From: Nitrosovibrio sp. Nv4 | GTDB lineage: Bacteria > Pseudomonadota > Gammaproteobacteria > Burkholderiales > Nitrosomonadaceae | Reading direction: 5' to 3' | DNA length: 64,000 bases | NCBI RefSeq assembly: GCF_900215485.1 | Contig: NZ_OCMZ01000002.1 | Coordinates: forward strand, 496,001 to 560,000 | Notes under the pieces: generated by a model | Told to the model about the DNA's origin: nothing | Databases searched by the model: none | What the model saw: the letters and a program-made list of their open reading frames with translations, nothing else | Translations under genes and position numbers: made by a program | Part shown: in pieces, positions 51,317 to 60,973 of the stretch | Layout of the letters: each line of letters begins with the position of its first letter | How positions within the stretch are numbered: the first letter of the stretch is position 1

Positions 51317-54300
51317 ATGGCGGAACAACAAGACGAGAAACCCAGACTCCCGCTAGCGGGGCTCGCTATCTTAGTGACGATGATAGGAGGCTTACTCGTC
51401 TATCAGGACTTCGCGCTTAAAACCTCCCGGCCAGTCGACAAGGAAAAGGCAAGCTATTTATCTCTGGACAAGGAACGAGTACAGGCGCGCCTTTGGCAAG
51501 ACCCGTTCGAGGCTGTCGCGACACATCGGATCAATGAGCAAAAACGGTTCAGGGAGTCAGGTAAAACAGTCAACCCCGCCACTATTGATGATTTAAGCAC
51601 CAATGATTTCATTACCGGCCTCAAGAAATCAGTAAGCGCCTCGCCGGGACTTCGTATCTTGCCGGTATTTGTGGACGGGAGTCCGTATTCCAGCGGCGCC
51701 GAGTCAAGGCTCAATGACCGTTACGCCCTGATATCGGCTTTGGGCGCAGCGGGTTACGTACCGGAATCGGGGGACCATATCCGCGTTTTCAAATGGGATC
51801 GGGAGGAAGAGAAAAAGACGACAGCACGACTTGCGCAGACAGATGAATCCAGCATACTAATCCCCGCCGAGCTGTTTCACCCGAAGGCAAAAATCCGGGA
51901 TGAGCCGTACGGCAAACACGTTCTCGTTTTATGGCTCAAAGACGAGGATTTCAGCGAAAAGCCGCTCGGGTCCCTGAATGTACTTCTGGAAGAGCTTGAT
52001 AGAGCGTTCAGCAAAACTCCGCATGAAATAAAACCAACGTATCGCGTACTGGGACCCAGATTCTCCACCGGGCTGAGCGCCATGGTTAAGGAACTGCAGG
52101 CCGTCCAAACCGGGGGCTGTATTCCTCCCTTCAGACCATTAAATGATGCCAAATTCTATTCCCCCTGGGCAACGGCAGACGATACCTTTTTACTGGATTA
52201 TTCGCTCAATCCGCCTGATTCGGATCAGATTCACAATATCAAGGAATCAGGCAGGACGGTCAAAGAAATATTCGACTGCGCAGGTATCGACTTGTCCAGG
52301 ACGATCAAGACGGATGCCGTGCTGGCAGAGCAGCTTTTTGAGGAATTAAAACGTCGCAAGGTGGATTTACAGGACTGTCCAGCCAATACCTGTAAACATA
52401 GAATCGCATTGATTTCGGAATGGGACACCCTTTATGGACGCGCTTTGCCGCGTATCTTTGCCGCCGTCGCCCAGAACAACGGGCTCAGCAAGAGCCTGCA
52501 ATTTGAAGCCGAAATCAACAAACTACGCGAAGACGAATGGCCCGACTGGGTTTCCCGATACTCGTACCTTATGGGATTGGATGGGGAACTGCCAGCCAAG
52601 ACAAATGATAAGGAATCAGGGGCGACTCAACCAACAAACATGCTGGAGCGCCAGAACCAGCATGCCGATCAAGGGTCGGCTGAGAGACCTGAAGGCCGTA
52701 GCCAACTCGATTACGTTCGCAGGCTTGCGGTATCCCTGAAGCAAGAGCAAGAGCAGCGCGGTGAAGAATTCAAGGCAATCGGCGTGCTGGGCGGCGATGT
52801 ATATGACAAGTTACTGATACTACAGGCATTGCGTCCGACATTTCCGCGAGCCATCTTCTTTACCACCGACCTGAATGCCAAACTGACCCATCCGTCGCAA
52901 TGGCAATGGACGCGCAATCTCATCGTTGCGTCGCACTTCGGGCTGGAACTTCAGGAGGATCTTCAAACCCCGATTCCTCCATTCCGGGATAGTTACCAGA
53001 CCTCGTTGTTTTATTCCGCTTTGTGGGCTCTGGACCACTTCAGATCGCCTCACCGCCCGGATTATTTCCAATTGAGGATGGGTGACGATGCGAATAAAAA
53101 ATTTTCCAGGAACGCCGCACCGCGATTGTATGAAGTCGGCAAACATGGCGCTTTTGATATCAGTATCGGCCCGGACTCCGGATTTGGAGATTATTTAAGC
53201 ATCCATCCGCCGCGGCCAGATCTGGATTTCGACCCTTGGCAGAACCTGAAACAGATGGCGTTGGGGTTCATCACGGTCATCTCCCTCATTCTGGCCGCTA
53301 TGCTGATCAGTAGCGTCGCGGCAAATGTCTTTACCAGGCTGGCCTGGAAACTGTTCGGACTGGCCATTGCCATTGGAGCAATCTGTTACAGCCTGGTGGG
53401 GTGGGTAAGATGGACGATACCGAATGTGGCGGAGAATGAGCCATTTGTGCTGACCGAAGGAATCAGTGCCTGGCCAACGGTGGCAATTCGTCTGTTCGCT
53501 CTTGCCATGACTCTTGTATTTCTTCGGTATTCCTGGCAAAAGTTGAAAGATAACGAGAAAGCTTTGGCCTGTGACTTCGGATTCGAAGAACGAGATAAGC
53601 TCGCGGATCAACTCGATCCCATTCCTCTATTATTTTCCGCCAAGTTCCTTGACTGCTGTGTAGGGCTGCATAAATGGCGTCCGCAAGCCGGCGGGCAGAT
53701 TGACGCTGCTCTTCTGTGGTGGGGAAGCGCAATACACAGCGAAATCAAAATGGTTGCCGCGCGGATTGTGCCACAGGTTATCGTTGCTTTCGCTATCGCA
53801 TGGTTGTTGCTGGAACTGTTCGGCTTTCCCTATGTTCCTTGCCGGGGCGAAGCCTGCGCCAAAATCAATTATGCGAGTACTGTGTTGAGTTCGATCGCGA
53901 CGCTGGTCCTGATATTCTATGTGATCGATGCCACCAGAATTTGCCTTAAGTGGGTCGACTGTATTGGCATGGGGAAAGTCCGATGGTCGGATGACACTCG
54001 GCGGACAATAGCCAAAGAGCGAGGCGTGAGCGAGAAGAATCTGGATGAATGGCTGGGCATCGAATTGATTGCCGAACGCACGGCCCTCCTCGGTAAATTT
54101 ATTTACTTTCCCTTCATTATCATGCTGCTGCTGGCCTTTGCGCGCCACGCCTACCTCGACAATTGGGATTTTTCGGCCGCACTCATCATTATCTTCACCC
54201 TCAGTGCGACACTAATTTTCTTCAATAGCATGTTATTACGACGGTCCGCCGAGACAGCCAAACGACGGGCCATTGAGCGCCTTGAAATGAAGCTCATCGG

Positions 54301-54493
54301 ATTGTCTGATCAAACCCCGGATGAGCGAAAAGAGAAGCGGCAGATCGAGTGGACAATTGCCGCAATCAAAAACAATCATAGGGGCGCCTTCCTTCCCTTT
54401 ACCCAGCATCCGGTATTCGGCGCCGCGATAGCTCTGCCATCCGGAGCATATGGCATTGTGCTCTTGCTCGAGTATCTGGCGACGAGTTTCTGA
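51317..54493 (+). CDS. Very large membrane protein with receptor-like periplasmic region
   Basis: The protein of about 1058 residues has an N-terminal membrane helix (LAGLAILVTMIGGLLVYQDF), a soluble region to about residue 640, then five to seven membrane helices. The soluble region has alternating strand-helix blocks like a periplasmic binding fold: LRILPVFVDGSPYSSGAESR, HVLVLWLKDEDF, HRIALISEWDTLYGRAL, AIGVLGGDVYDKLLILQALR, RAIFFTTDLNAKLTHPSQWQ and NLIVASHFGLEL. The late GDVYDKLLILQALRPTFP block seems familiar from uncharacterised proteins in other phyla. It looks like a sensor or processing factor. No operon partner is evident; AAGG lies ten bases before the ATG. Confidence 0.75.
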   Translation: MAEQQDEKPRLPLAGLAILVTMIGGLLVYQDFALKTSRPVDKEKASYLSLDKERVQARLWQDPFEAVATHRINEQKRFRESGKTVNPATIDDLSTNDFITGLKKSVSASPGLRILPVFVDGSPYSSGAESRLNDRYALISALGAAGYVPESGDHIRVFKWDREEEKKTTARLAQTDESSILIPAELFHPKAKIRDEPYGKHVLVLWLKDEDFSEKPLGSLNVLLEELDRAFSKTPHEIKPTYRVLGPRFSTGLSAMVKELQAVQTGGCIPPFRPLNDAKFYSPWATADDTFLLDYSLNPPDSDQIHNIKESGRTVKEIFDCAGIDLSRTIKTDAVLAEQLFEELKRRKVDLQDCPANTCKHRIALISEWDTLYGRALPRIFAAVAQNNGLSKSLQFEAEINKLREDEWPDWVSRYSYLMGLDGELPAKTNDKESGATQPTNMLERQNQHADQGSAERPEGRSQLDYVRRLAVSLKQEQEQRGEEFKAIGVLGGDVYDKLLILQALRPTFPRAIFFTTDLNAKLTHPSQWQWTRNLIVASHFGLELQEDLQTPIPPFRDSYQTSLFYSALWALDHFRSPHRPDYFQLRMGDDANKKFSRNAAPRLYEVGKHGAFDISIGPDSGFGDYLSIHPPRPDLDFDPWQNLKQMALGFITVISLILAAMLISSVAANVFTRLAWKLFGLAIAIGAICYSLVGWVRWTIPNVAENEPFVLTEGISAWPTVAIRLFALAMTLVFLRYSWQKLKDNEKALACDFGFEERDKLADQLDPIPLLFSAKFLDCCVGLHKWRPQAGGQIDAALLWWGSAIHSEIKMVAARIVPQVIVAFAIAWLLLELFGFPYVPCRGEACAKINYASTVLSSIATLVLIFYVIDATRICLKWVDCIGMGKVRWSDDTRRTIAKERGVSEKNLDEWLGIELIAERTALLGKFIYFPFIIMLLLAFARHAYLDNWDFSAALIIIFTLSATLIFFNSMLLRRSAETAKRRAIERLEMKLIGLSDQTPDERKEKRQIEWTIAAIKNNHRGAFLPFTQHPVFGAAIALPSGAYGIVLLLEYLATSF

Positions 54494-54554
54494 CACCTGT
54501 AACCTGCGGCATAGAGAACCCGGATATTCCTGTTTTCTTCAGGAGCCGATTAAT

Positions 54555-54671
54555 ATGAATAATAGAAGTCTCTTGCTACCCTTACTCTTCTTATTCTGCC
54601 CTCAATTTTCGAGCAGGAAGCCCGCGCCAACCGGCGTTAACGGGAAAATGAGGGAAACGCTGGATGAATGA
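54555..54671 (+). CDS. Possible 38-residue exported peptide
   Basis: A short frame starts with a signal-like MNNRSLLLPLLFLFCPQFSS and ends after about 18 further residues. An AGGAG element lies about nine bases upstream (CAGGAGCCGATTAATATG). It could be a real small peptide, or the stub of a larger lost gene in front of the FadL-like gene. Confidence 0.3.
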   Translation: MNNRSLLLPLLFLFCPQFSSRKPAPTGVNGKMRETLDE

Positions 54672-54717
54672 TCACTCATTTTTAAGAGGCATCCTTATCA
54701 TTCAAGTAAGAGCAACT

Positions 54718-55971
54718 ATGTATCACCCCGTATTAATCATCTTGCTTCTAGTGCTCAGCAAGATATTTGTCGTCAACTACGCTGATGCTGCGGGATTCGC
54801 ATTGCAAGATCAGAATGGGGCCGGAGCAGGTTACGCGTTTGCAGGAACAGCGGCAGTCGCGCAAGATGCTTCAACGATCTTCTTTAATCCAGCAGGGATG
54901 ACAAATCTCGCACTTGGGCATCACGTCTCCGGAGTCTTGAGCATACCGGTGAGCTCCCTAAGGTTTAAGGATACTGGTAGCAGCATTCTTCCCGGTAGCC
55001 CTCTCGGAGATAATGGAGGACAGGCCGGTGGCATAGCATTTATTCCAACAGGCTACTGGAGCATGTCGATCACGCCTGCACTACGCGTTGGACTAGGACT
55101 GTCGCCAACATTTGGCAGCATCACTGACTGGAGCAAATCTTTTGTTGGACGTTATCAGGGGACCTCATCAGAAATAATTGTTGTTAATGCCAATCCCAGT
55201 ATCGCTTGGCGCATAAACAATATCATTTCTCTTGGCGCAGGTTTTAATATTGTAAGACTTGATGCAGACTTGCGTAGCATGGCGCGGCTAGCTGATAGTT
55301 CTATGGATGTCGGAACAAAGCAAACTGGCAGGGACATCGGCTTTGGTTATAATCTCGGGGCAACGCTGCAACTTAATCCTGCCACGCGCTTAGGTCTCAC
55401 CTACCGATCGGCGGTAAACCTTACGGCTGATGGACATTTCAAAGGCGGTGGCATCAATATTCCTACATCAACTTCTATTAGATTGCCCGATACGGTATCA
55501 GTCGCGATATCTCATATGTTCAACGATCGGTTACAGCTTCTGGCTGATTTTACTTGGACGGGCTGGAGCAGTATTCCTGCATTAGTGGTTACAGATCTAA
55601 CTGATAGAGTTAGCCTGCCAAGCGAGAGGCTGGGTTTCAGGGATAGTTACCGCTTAGGCTTCGGAACGCAGTATCAATACAATGATTCCCTGCGACTAAA
55701 AATGGGCGTGGCTTATGATCAGTCTCCCATTCGCAATGCGATGGATCGCACGGTCAGACTTCCTGATTCGGATAGGACGCTGTTGGCCGTAGGATTTAAC
55801 CAGAGGATCGGTAAACGTATGTCCGTCGATGTCGGGTATATTCATATATTTAGTGAAAAGGCCGAGATCGATAGGCCAACAAATAATCCTCGCTTGCCTC
55901 CAGGCGTCGTCCGCGGCTCCTTCAGCAGCTCGGTAGATATTGTTTCAATTCAACTTAATCATCAATTCTGA
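54718..55971 (+). CDS. Outer-membrane transport protein, FadL/TodX (OMPP1) family
   Basis: The protein of about 417 residues has a signal peptide (LIILLLVLSKIFVVNYADAA) followed at once by the FadL hatch motif GFALQDQNGAGAGYAFAGTA with DASTIFFNPAGMTNL. It then shows repeated beta-strand pairs ending in aromatic residues, with the final strand IVSIQLNHQF ending in Phe. It should be a 14-strand outer-membrane channel for hydrophobic compounds. The ATG at 54718 begins the signal; the frame is open to 54664. The third-position composition is more AT-rich than its neighbours, hinting at transfer. Confidence 0.9.
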   Translation: MYHPVLIILLLVLSKIFVVNYADAAGFALQDQNGAGAGYAFAGTAAVAQDASTIFFNPAGMTNLALGHHVSGVLSIPVSSLRFKDTGSSILPGSPLGDNGGQAGGIAFIPTGYWSMSITPALRVGLGLSPTFGSITDWSKSFVGRYQGTSSEIIVVNANPSIAWRINNIISLGAGFNIVRLDADLRSMARLADSSMDVGTKQTGRDIGFGYNLGATLQLNPATRLGLTYRSAVNLTADGHFKGGGINIPTSTSIRLPDTVSVAISHMFNDRLQLLADFTWTGWSSIPALVVTDLTDRVSLPSERLGFRDSYRLGFGTQYQYNDSLRLKMGVAYDQSPIRNAMDRTVRLPDSDRTLLAVGFNQRIGKRMSVDVGYIHIFSEKAEIDRPTNNPRLPPGVVRGSFSSSVDIVSIQLNHQF

Positions 55972-56499
55972 CCTGTTGGCAAGCACACCCCCTTCAGCTC
56001 CCGACGGTAGCTATGAATAACACCGTGTTGCTTGTTGTGCCACTGATAGTTTATAACAGCAGTTGCCGAAAAACTGAGCTCGTCGCTGCTGCTTTTTCTT
56101 TAAGCTGTTTATTTAGGTCAACCGAACCGATCCTGATTGATCACAGAAGACTGATGACCTCCGTTTTTCCCATCGCAAATTATCCCTTTCAACGGACACT
56201 CATTATAGTTTCATCCATTTGCGATCGCTTGACTCGCCAGTTATTTTCGACCACGAAACTATAAGTTGTATTTCATCCGCGCTTCAACCAATAGCCAAAC
56301 GGCTAGCTGCATGGTTGCTAAGAATGAACGCCCTTGGTCTAGCGCCTTCTGAGCAATGTACGTGCGGTATTTTCTTGCAATGAAGTACCAAGCTAATAAG
56401 TAAATATATGGAGGCTACTTGGCAAATTGGAAACGAGTTTGCTGATATGTCTTTGATTTAATTACAGGATTTTCCATAGGGAAGTGGAAGAACCATATG
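55972..56499. other. Intergenic region, 528 bp, no gene seen
   Basis: An 83-codon frame crosses the region but lacks a ribosome site and family features. The region is AT-rich and lies between convergent genes. I found no strong hairpin. Confidence 0.5.
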
Positions 56500-57933
56500 T
56501 TAGTCCGATCCATGCTTATTTGTGTCTGGATTGCCGGAATTCTCCAGCGGAGCAGAGTCTGCATTGAGCAATATCTTCAGAGTGGTGAGTCTTACCTTCC
56601 ACGACGAGATTACCGCGGGATCCGTCGATAACCCGTTTACCAACTGTTCCACTCCATCGACTTGAGCGGAATCGCAGGTGATTAAAAAGCGCTGCAATTC
56701 ATCGCTGCTCGTTATCGCGGTGCGAAAAACGAATGCCGGATAATCTTCCCGCAGGTGAGTCGCAAGCCATGCTTGGTCTATCCATCGCTTCGACTGACCA
56801 TAGCTGAAACAGGTGCGAATCGCCAGATCGACAGCATCGGCATTACTCAGGTTTTCAATATTGTCATAGCCCTCTCGTTCCAGTCTCAGTTCATGGGCAT
56901 AGCTCATTCCCGCCAGCATGGAGAGCGGTAGAGCGCGATAGCTATCACCTGAAATGATATTTCTAAATATCCGTAATGCGATGCGCTCAACCGCGAGCGA
57001 GGCCCGTTTCGGATAAAAACCAAAGAAATAAGCCACAATGGGAATCAGACTCACAGAGACCGGAATTGCAGTGCCTCCATCATCAGAATTGCCCTCCGGA
57101 CGCTTATCAGTAGTTGAAGCTGCAGTTGGCAGCAAAGATTCGGTAGTCGACCAGGGCTTGGGACACTCAGCGCCATGCCCAACAGTCGAGGCAGGAGCTG
57201 CTTCATCGATAGAGAGAAAAAAGATGAAAGCGAAGGAGAGCACCAGAGCAAGTAGGCTTGCGGCAATCATGCGCATTGCCCCTTCGACAAAAGTGTGAGA
57301 AGTCAGATCGTACGTGAAATATGCACGAACAACGGAGCCGATGAAATAAACGTAGGCACCGAGGAAACCGAACTGAAAAGCAGACGTGGTACGAAGCAAA
57401 TGGGAATTAAATGCATGCTGATTTTGCTCGTATAATTCTGCAAAAGGCCCCATAAGCAACGAGTTGGCGCCAAGAGATCCTATTAATCCACACGAAGGAT
57501 TAAATAGTAGCAGGCTCGTCATGCCGAGCAGCACGACAGTCGTGGCCATCCAGACACCACCTCGATAGGCGCTGAAGGAAGTGCGGTGTCTCATCCGTCC
57601 GACCAGTTCGGCGCGACGCTCGACTGGAACCTCGTTCTGCAACCGTCGTTCCTTTCGGTTCGCCATGGTAAGTGTATAGCTCAGAGCGAGCGTTGGTATG
57701 ACAAGCATCGCGAGCAGCGACATGATCAGGTTATATTGAAACAACACCGGGTCAATCCAGTGTGCAAGAATTCGGAAATCGCGGTATTTGACATTTCCAG
57801 GACCGACGACGGATTCCATCCAAAGAATACCTATGAGGCTCACTGGCACTACAAATACCAGCCAGTCGGCCACAATCATCAGATAGACATGCCAGTAGGA
57901 TATGTACCTTTTTTTATATTTGTTCTGATCCAT
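56500..57933 (-). CDS. Multi-pass membrane protein of unknown function
   Basis: The 477-residue protein has about seven membrane helices in its first 320 residues (VYLMIVADWLVFVVPVSLIG, LIMSLLAMLVIPTLALSYTL, GVWMATTVVLLGMTSLLLF, FGFLGAYVYFIGSVVRAYFT, MIAASLLALVLSFAFIFFLS, IPVSVSLIPIVAYFFGF). It ends with a soluble part of about 140 residues that includes AMSYAHEL-like NIENLSNADAVDLAIRTCFS, a helix-hairpin-helix-like segment, and a QSKRWIDQAWLATHL region. I do not recognise a family. It is monocistronic, divergent from the recombinase gene. Confidence 0.7.
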   Translation of the reverse strand: MDQNKYKKRYISYWHVYLMIVADWLVFVVPVSLIGILWMESVVGPGNVKYRDFRILAHWIDPVLFQYNLIMSLLAMLVIPTLALSYTLTMANRKERRLQNEVPVERRAELVGRMRHRTSFSAYRGGVWMATTVVLLGMTSLLLFNPSCGLIGSLGANSLLMGPFAELYEQNQHAFNSHLLRTTSAFQFGFLGAYVYFIGSVVRAYFTYDLTSHTFVEGAMRMIAASLLALVLSFAFIFFLSIDEAAPASTVGHGAECPKPWSTTESLLPTAASTTDKRPEGNSDDGGTAIPVSVSLIPIVAYFFGFYPKRASLAVERIALRIFRNIISGDSYRALPLSMLAGMSYAHELRLEREGYDNIENLSNADAVDLAIRTCFSYGQSKRWIDQAWLATHLREDYPAFVFRTAITSSDELQRFLITCDSAQVDGVEQLVNGLSTDPAVISSWKVRLTTLKILLNADSAPLENSGNPDTNKHGSD

Positions 57934-58122
57934 ACGATTCTCTCGTCATTTATTCTATCTTCTGCCGGCCATCGCCCGGGCAGTGGCCCACCATGCTAGA
58001 ACAACTGCGCAACGATGTTCGGGAAGGAGAGCTAAGACTTCCAACCTAAATATAGACGGTGATAAGGATCTTTGCCTTTTCTCTTCCCCGTTACAGTTGA
58101 TAACATACTGTAAACTAAGCTC

Positions 58123-59124
58123 ATGAATTCGCTCATCCCAAAACCGCAAAACCCGGGTATTTCCGAACTGGCAACCGCCGCGGAAGTCCCGATGCTGACT
58201 TCCGCCCAATACCGCCAATTGAGCGAAGTGCCGTCCGCCATCGAATGGTTCGCCAATATTGATAATCCGCAAACGCGGCGCGCTTACGAAAACGACTTGC
58301 GCGACTTCATGCAGTTTGTCGGCATCCATCAGCCGGAGGATTTTCGCACCGTCACCCGATCCCACGTTTTGGCCTGGCGCAAAACGCTGGAAGTGCGCCA
58401 GCTCGGCGGCAGCACCATCCGCAGGAAGCTGGCCGCGCTGGCTTCCTTGTTCGAACATTTATGTGAATCCAATGCAGTGACCCACAATCCGGTCAAAGGC
58501 GTGAAGCGCCCGGTAGTGGAATCGCAACAGGGAAAAACCCCGGCATTGGGTGATGCCCAGGCGCGTGCCTTGTTGAGCACGCCGGACGCGAGTACGCTCA
58601 AAGGCAAACGCGACCGCGCCATTCTCTCGGCCCTGCTCTATCATGGCTTGCGCCGGGAAGAACTTACCAAGCTGAAGGTGAGAGACTACTGCCAGTCACG
58701 CCGGGGAGTGGCTCATCTGCAGGTACAGGGCAAAGGCGGCAAGATGCGCTTCGTGCCCACCCATCCTGGTACGTTAACCTTAATAGAAGAATATCTGGAA
58801 GCCGCTGGCCACGGACAGGATCTGGATGCACCGCTCTTTCGTCCCGTTAAAAACAATGTGCATGGTCATACCTATACTGCGATGACCCCCGGCAATGTTT
58901 ACGAGCAAGTGGTGCTGAAATATTTAAAGAAGCTGGGTATATCGGGCAGGAACATGGGGCCGCATGTGATGCGGGCCACGGCCGCGACTAATGCACTGGA
59001 TAACGGCGCAGATATCGCCAAGGTGCAGGAGTGGCTGGGGCATGCGAATATTGCCACCACCCGAATCTACGATCACCGCAAGACCCGGCCGGAGGATAGT
59101 CCGACGTTTAAGGTCGCATATTAA
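58123..59124 (+). CDS. Solo tyrosine recombinase (XerD/phage integrase type)
   Basis: The 333-residue protein has an N-terminal SAM-like core-binding domain (NPQTRRAYENDLRDFMQFVG) and the catalytic domain with Arg (GLRREELTKLKVRDY), Lys (GKGGKMRFVP), His-x-x-Arg (HVMRATAATNAL), Gly-His (EWLGHANIATTRIY) and the Tyr nucleophile in RIYDHR. All catalytic residues are present. It lacks the extra integron-integrase motif. No excisionase, phage genes or flanking tRNA are visible. It opens the AT-richer accessory block on the right. Confidence 0.9.
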   Translation: MNSLIPKPQNPGISELATAAEVPMLTSAQYRQLSEVPSAIEWFANIDNPQTRRAYENDLRDFMQFVGIHQPEDFRTVTRSHVLAWRKTLEVRQLGGSTIRRKLAALASLFEHLCESNAVTHNPVKGVKRPVVESQQGKTPALGDAQARALLSTPDASTLKGKRDRAILSALLYHGLRREELTKLKVRDYCQSRRGVAHLQVQGKGGKMRFVPTHPGTLTLIEEYLEAAGHGQDLDAPLFRPVKNNVHGHTYTAMTPGNVYEQVVLKYLKKLGISGRNMGPHVMRATAATNALDNGADIAKVQEWLGHANIATTRIYDHRKTRPEDSPTFKVAY

Positions 59125-59199
59125 AGTTTGGTCGGAATTTCAGGCAAACAATAAAACAAAGCCTACTCAAGCGGATATAACTTACGATTAACGTATCAG

Positions 59200-60177
59200 C
59201 TATTGTTTTATAAGCTTAGAATCTATCTTTGACAAGCTTGCCCCTGTTAGGTCAGCCCCTGTTAGGTCAACCCCTATTAAGTTTGCCCCTGTTAGGTCAG
59301 CCCCTGTTAGGTCAACCCCTGTTAGCTCAGTCCCTGTTAGGTCAGCCCCTGACAAGTTTGCCCTTGACAGGCCAACTCCTGAAAGATTAGTCCCTGTTAG
59401 GTCAGCCCCTGACAGGTTTGCCCTTGACAGGTCAGCTCCTGAGAGATTAGTCCCTGTTAGATAAGTCCCTGTTAGGTCAGCCCCTGTTAAGTCAGCCCCT
59501 GATAGGTTAGCGCATGTTAGGTTGGTCTTTGTTAGGTCAGCCCTTGTTAGCTTTGCCCATGATAGGTTTGCCCTTGACAGGTCAGCTCCTGACAGGTCAG
59601 TCCCAGTTAGGTCAGCCCTTGATAGATCAGCATCAGATAGATCAGCATCAGATAGCTTTGCCCCTGATAGCTTTGCCCCTAGTAGGTTTGTCTTTGTTAG
59701 GACAGCCCCTGTTAGGTCAGCCGCTGTTAGGTCAACCCCTGTTAGGTAAGCCCCTGTTAGGTCAGCCCCTGACATAATTGCCCCTGACAGGTGTGTCCAC
59801 CATAGGATTGCCCCTGTTAGGTCAGCCCTTGATAGGTTTGTCTCTGTTAGGTCAGCCCCTGACAGGTTTGTCTTTGTTAGGTTCGCTGCTGAGAGATCAG
59901 CTCCCATCGATGAGACCTTCGATAAATTGGCGCCTCGGAGATTAGACCTCGAAAAACCAGCCTCTTTCAGATTTGCCGAGACTAACACACACTCCTCCAG
60001 ATTCGCACCTGAGAAATCCTGGAAACCCAGGTTTGCTCCGGAAGCATCTGTGAATGCAAGGTCTTGCTTAGGATCAAGACCAACCGCTTGCATAAGCTCC
60101 GACAAATTGTCGGAATCTGTATTGTCCAAATACTCAAAGGCCTTGATGAAAGCCTCTTGTTCAGGCTCGCTGTTCAT
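59200..60177 (-). CDS. Pentapeptide-repeat protein
   Basis: The 325-residue protein is almost entirely A(D/N)LxG pentapeptides (about 50 copies, residues 45-315), which fold as a right-handed square beta-helix. A short helical preface (AFEYLDNTDSDNLSELMQAV, then GLDPKQDL) precedes them, a layout seen in effector and conflict-system pentapeptide proteins. Its start overlaps the stop of the upstream gene by 17 bases. It is encoded by a near-perfect 15-bp minisatellite, so its length probably changes easily. Known relatives mimic DNA (Qnr, MfpA) or act as passive scaffolds; the role here is unknown. Confidence 0.9.
   Translation of the reverse strand: MNSEPEQEAFIKAFEYLDNTDSDNLSELMQAVGLDPKQDLAFTDASGANLGFQDFSGANLEECVLVSANLKEAGFSRSNLRGANLSKVSSMGADLSAANLTKTNLSGADLTETNLSRADLTGAILWWTHLSGAIMSGADLTGAYLTGVDLTAADLTGAVLTKTNLLGAKLSGAKLSDADLSDADLSRADLTGTDLSGADLSRANLSWAKLTRADLTKTNLTCANLSGADLTGADLTGTYLTGTNLSGADLSRANLSGADLTGTNLSGVGLSRANLSGADLTGTELTGVDLTGADLTGANLIGVDLTGADLTGASLSKIDSKLIKQ
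59225..59890. repeat. 15-bp minisatellite (CCCCTGTTAGGTCAG family)
   Basis: About 44 tandem units of 15 bases vary around CCCCTGTTAGGTCAG, CCCCTGACAGGTTTG and CCCTTGACAGGTCAG. It is the coding sequence for the pentapeptides on the minus strand. Identical neighbouring units point to recent duplication. Confidence 0.9.
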
Positions 60178-60973
60178 CCTCTACCTTGAAACATTTGCAG
60201 TTAAGAAACAATAAATGAAAGTCTTGCCTGGAACGATATTTCTGTTCTGGTGCATCCTTATAACAGTATTTCTGAATTAATTTGCTTCTGACAAACCGAT
60301 TACTTTTGTTTATGCCAGGCTTGAACACTCTAACCCCTTCCATTAATACATCTTTCTCATCCGCAACTATTTTTGCCCAGATCGTGCACTTCTCGCCGCT
60401 TTTCCTCAAAACCCCCAAGCGCAAATTTTCATCCGGTGCTCCACGGAGACCAAGTTCGCTTTCTTTTTCTTCAAGCTCCCAAATACGACTTGAGACCGTA
60501 CCTCCCGCAAGAATTTGATATTCCTCGGTCTCATATGATTCATCGTTTGAGATACTTTCTTCTGAAGCTTGATCCGTGCTCTTGTTAGCCTCCATCTTGC
60601 TAACTAATCCAGCTTCTAGCCCCATGCCGAAGCCCTTTGACTTGGAATTCTTTGTACCAGTTGTTTTTTTTATTGCCTTTGGTATCTTAATTTTGAAGCT
60701 TTTTTTCAAGTCTAGGTCTTTCAAGGGAATCTCACCATCCTCAATGTCCAAAATAATCCTGCACTTCCGGAATGTGATCGATACCTCGCCCCAGGGGAGG
60801 AGTGGTCTATATGGCGCGAAATTGAAGTAAAGGAAGATTTCCCCATCCTTGTTCCCGGTAATTTCAAATTCTACGCCGCGTTGCTCGCACTTTCTTTCTT
60901 CTTTACATGAACATTCAACCAAAGGCATGGGACGATCATTAGTCAAAGTACTATTTTCAATAATGGATTCCAT
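60161..60973 (-). CDS. Orphan protein overlapping the pentapeptide-repeat gene
   Basis: The 270-residue cytoplasmic protein begins MESIIENSTLTNDRPMPLVE, with cysteines in ECSCKEERKCE. It continues with beta-rich stretches (EIFLYFNFAPYRPLLPWGEV, CRIILDIEDGEIPLKDLDLK), a Lys/Ser/Glu linker, and ends LFLNCKCFKVEDEQRA. The second half has AGGTVSSRIWELEEKESELG and APDENLRLGVLRKSGEKCTI, which suggest a compact beta domain. Its stop overlaps the pentapeptide gene start by 17 bases, so the two are translationally coupled. I know no homologue. Low GC marks it as acquired. Confidence 0.7.
   Translation of the reverse strand: MESIIENSTLTNDRPMPLVECSCKEERKCEQRGVEFEITGNKDGEIFLYFNFAPYRPLLPWGEVSITFRKCRIILDIEDGEIPLKDLDLKKSFKIKIPKAIKKTTGTKNSKSKGFGMGLEAGLVSKMEANKSTDQASEESISNDESYETEEYQILAGGTVSSRIWELEEKESELGLRGAPDENLRLGVLRKSGEKCTIWAKIVADEKDVLMEGVRVFKPGINKSNRFVRSKLIQKYCYKDAPEQKYRSRQDFHLLFLNCKCFKVEDEQRA

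Noticed and set aside
56013-56264. 83-codon frame after the FadL-like gene
   Set aside because: No ribosome site, no family features, and atypical residue use.
59225-59890. CRISPR-like appearance of regular repeats
   Set aside because: Units are contiguous 15-bp coding repeats without spacers and translate as pentapeptides.
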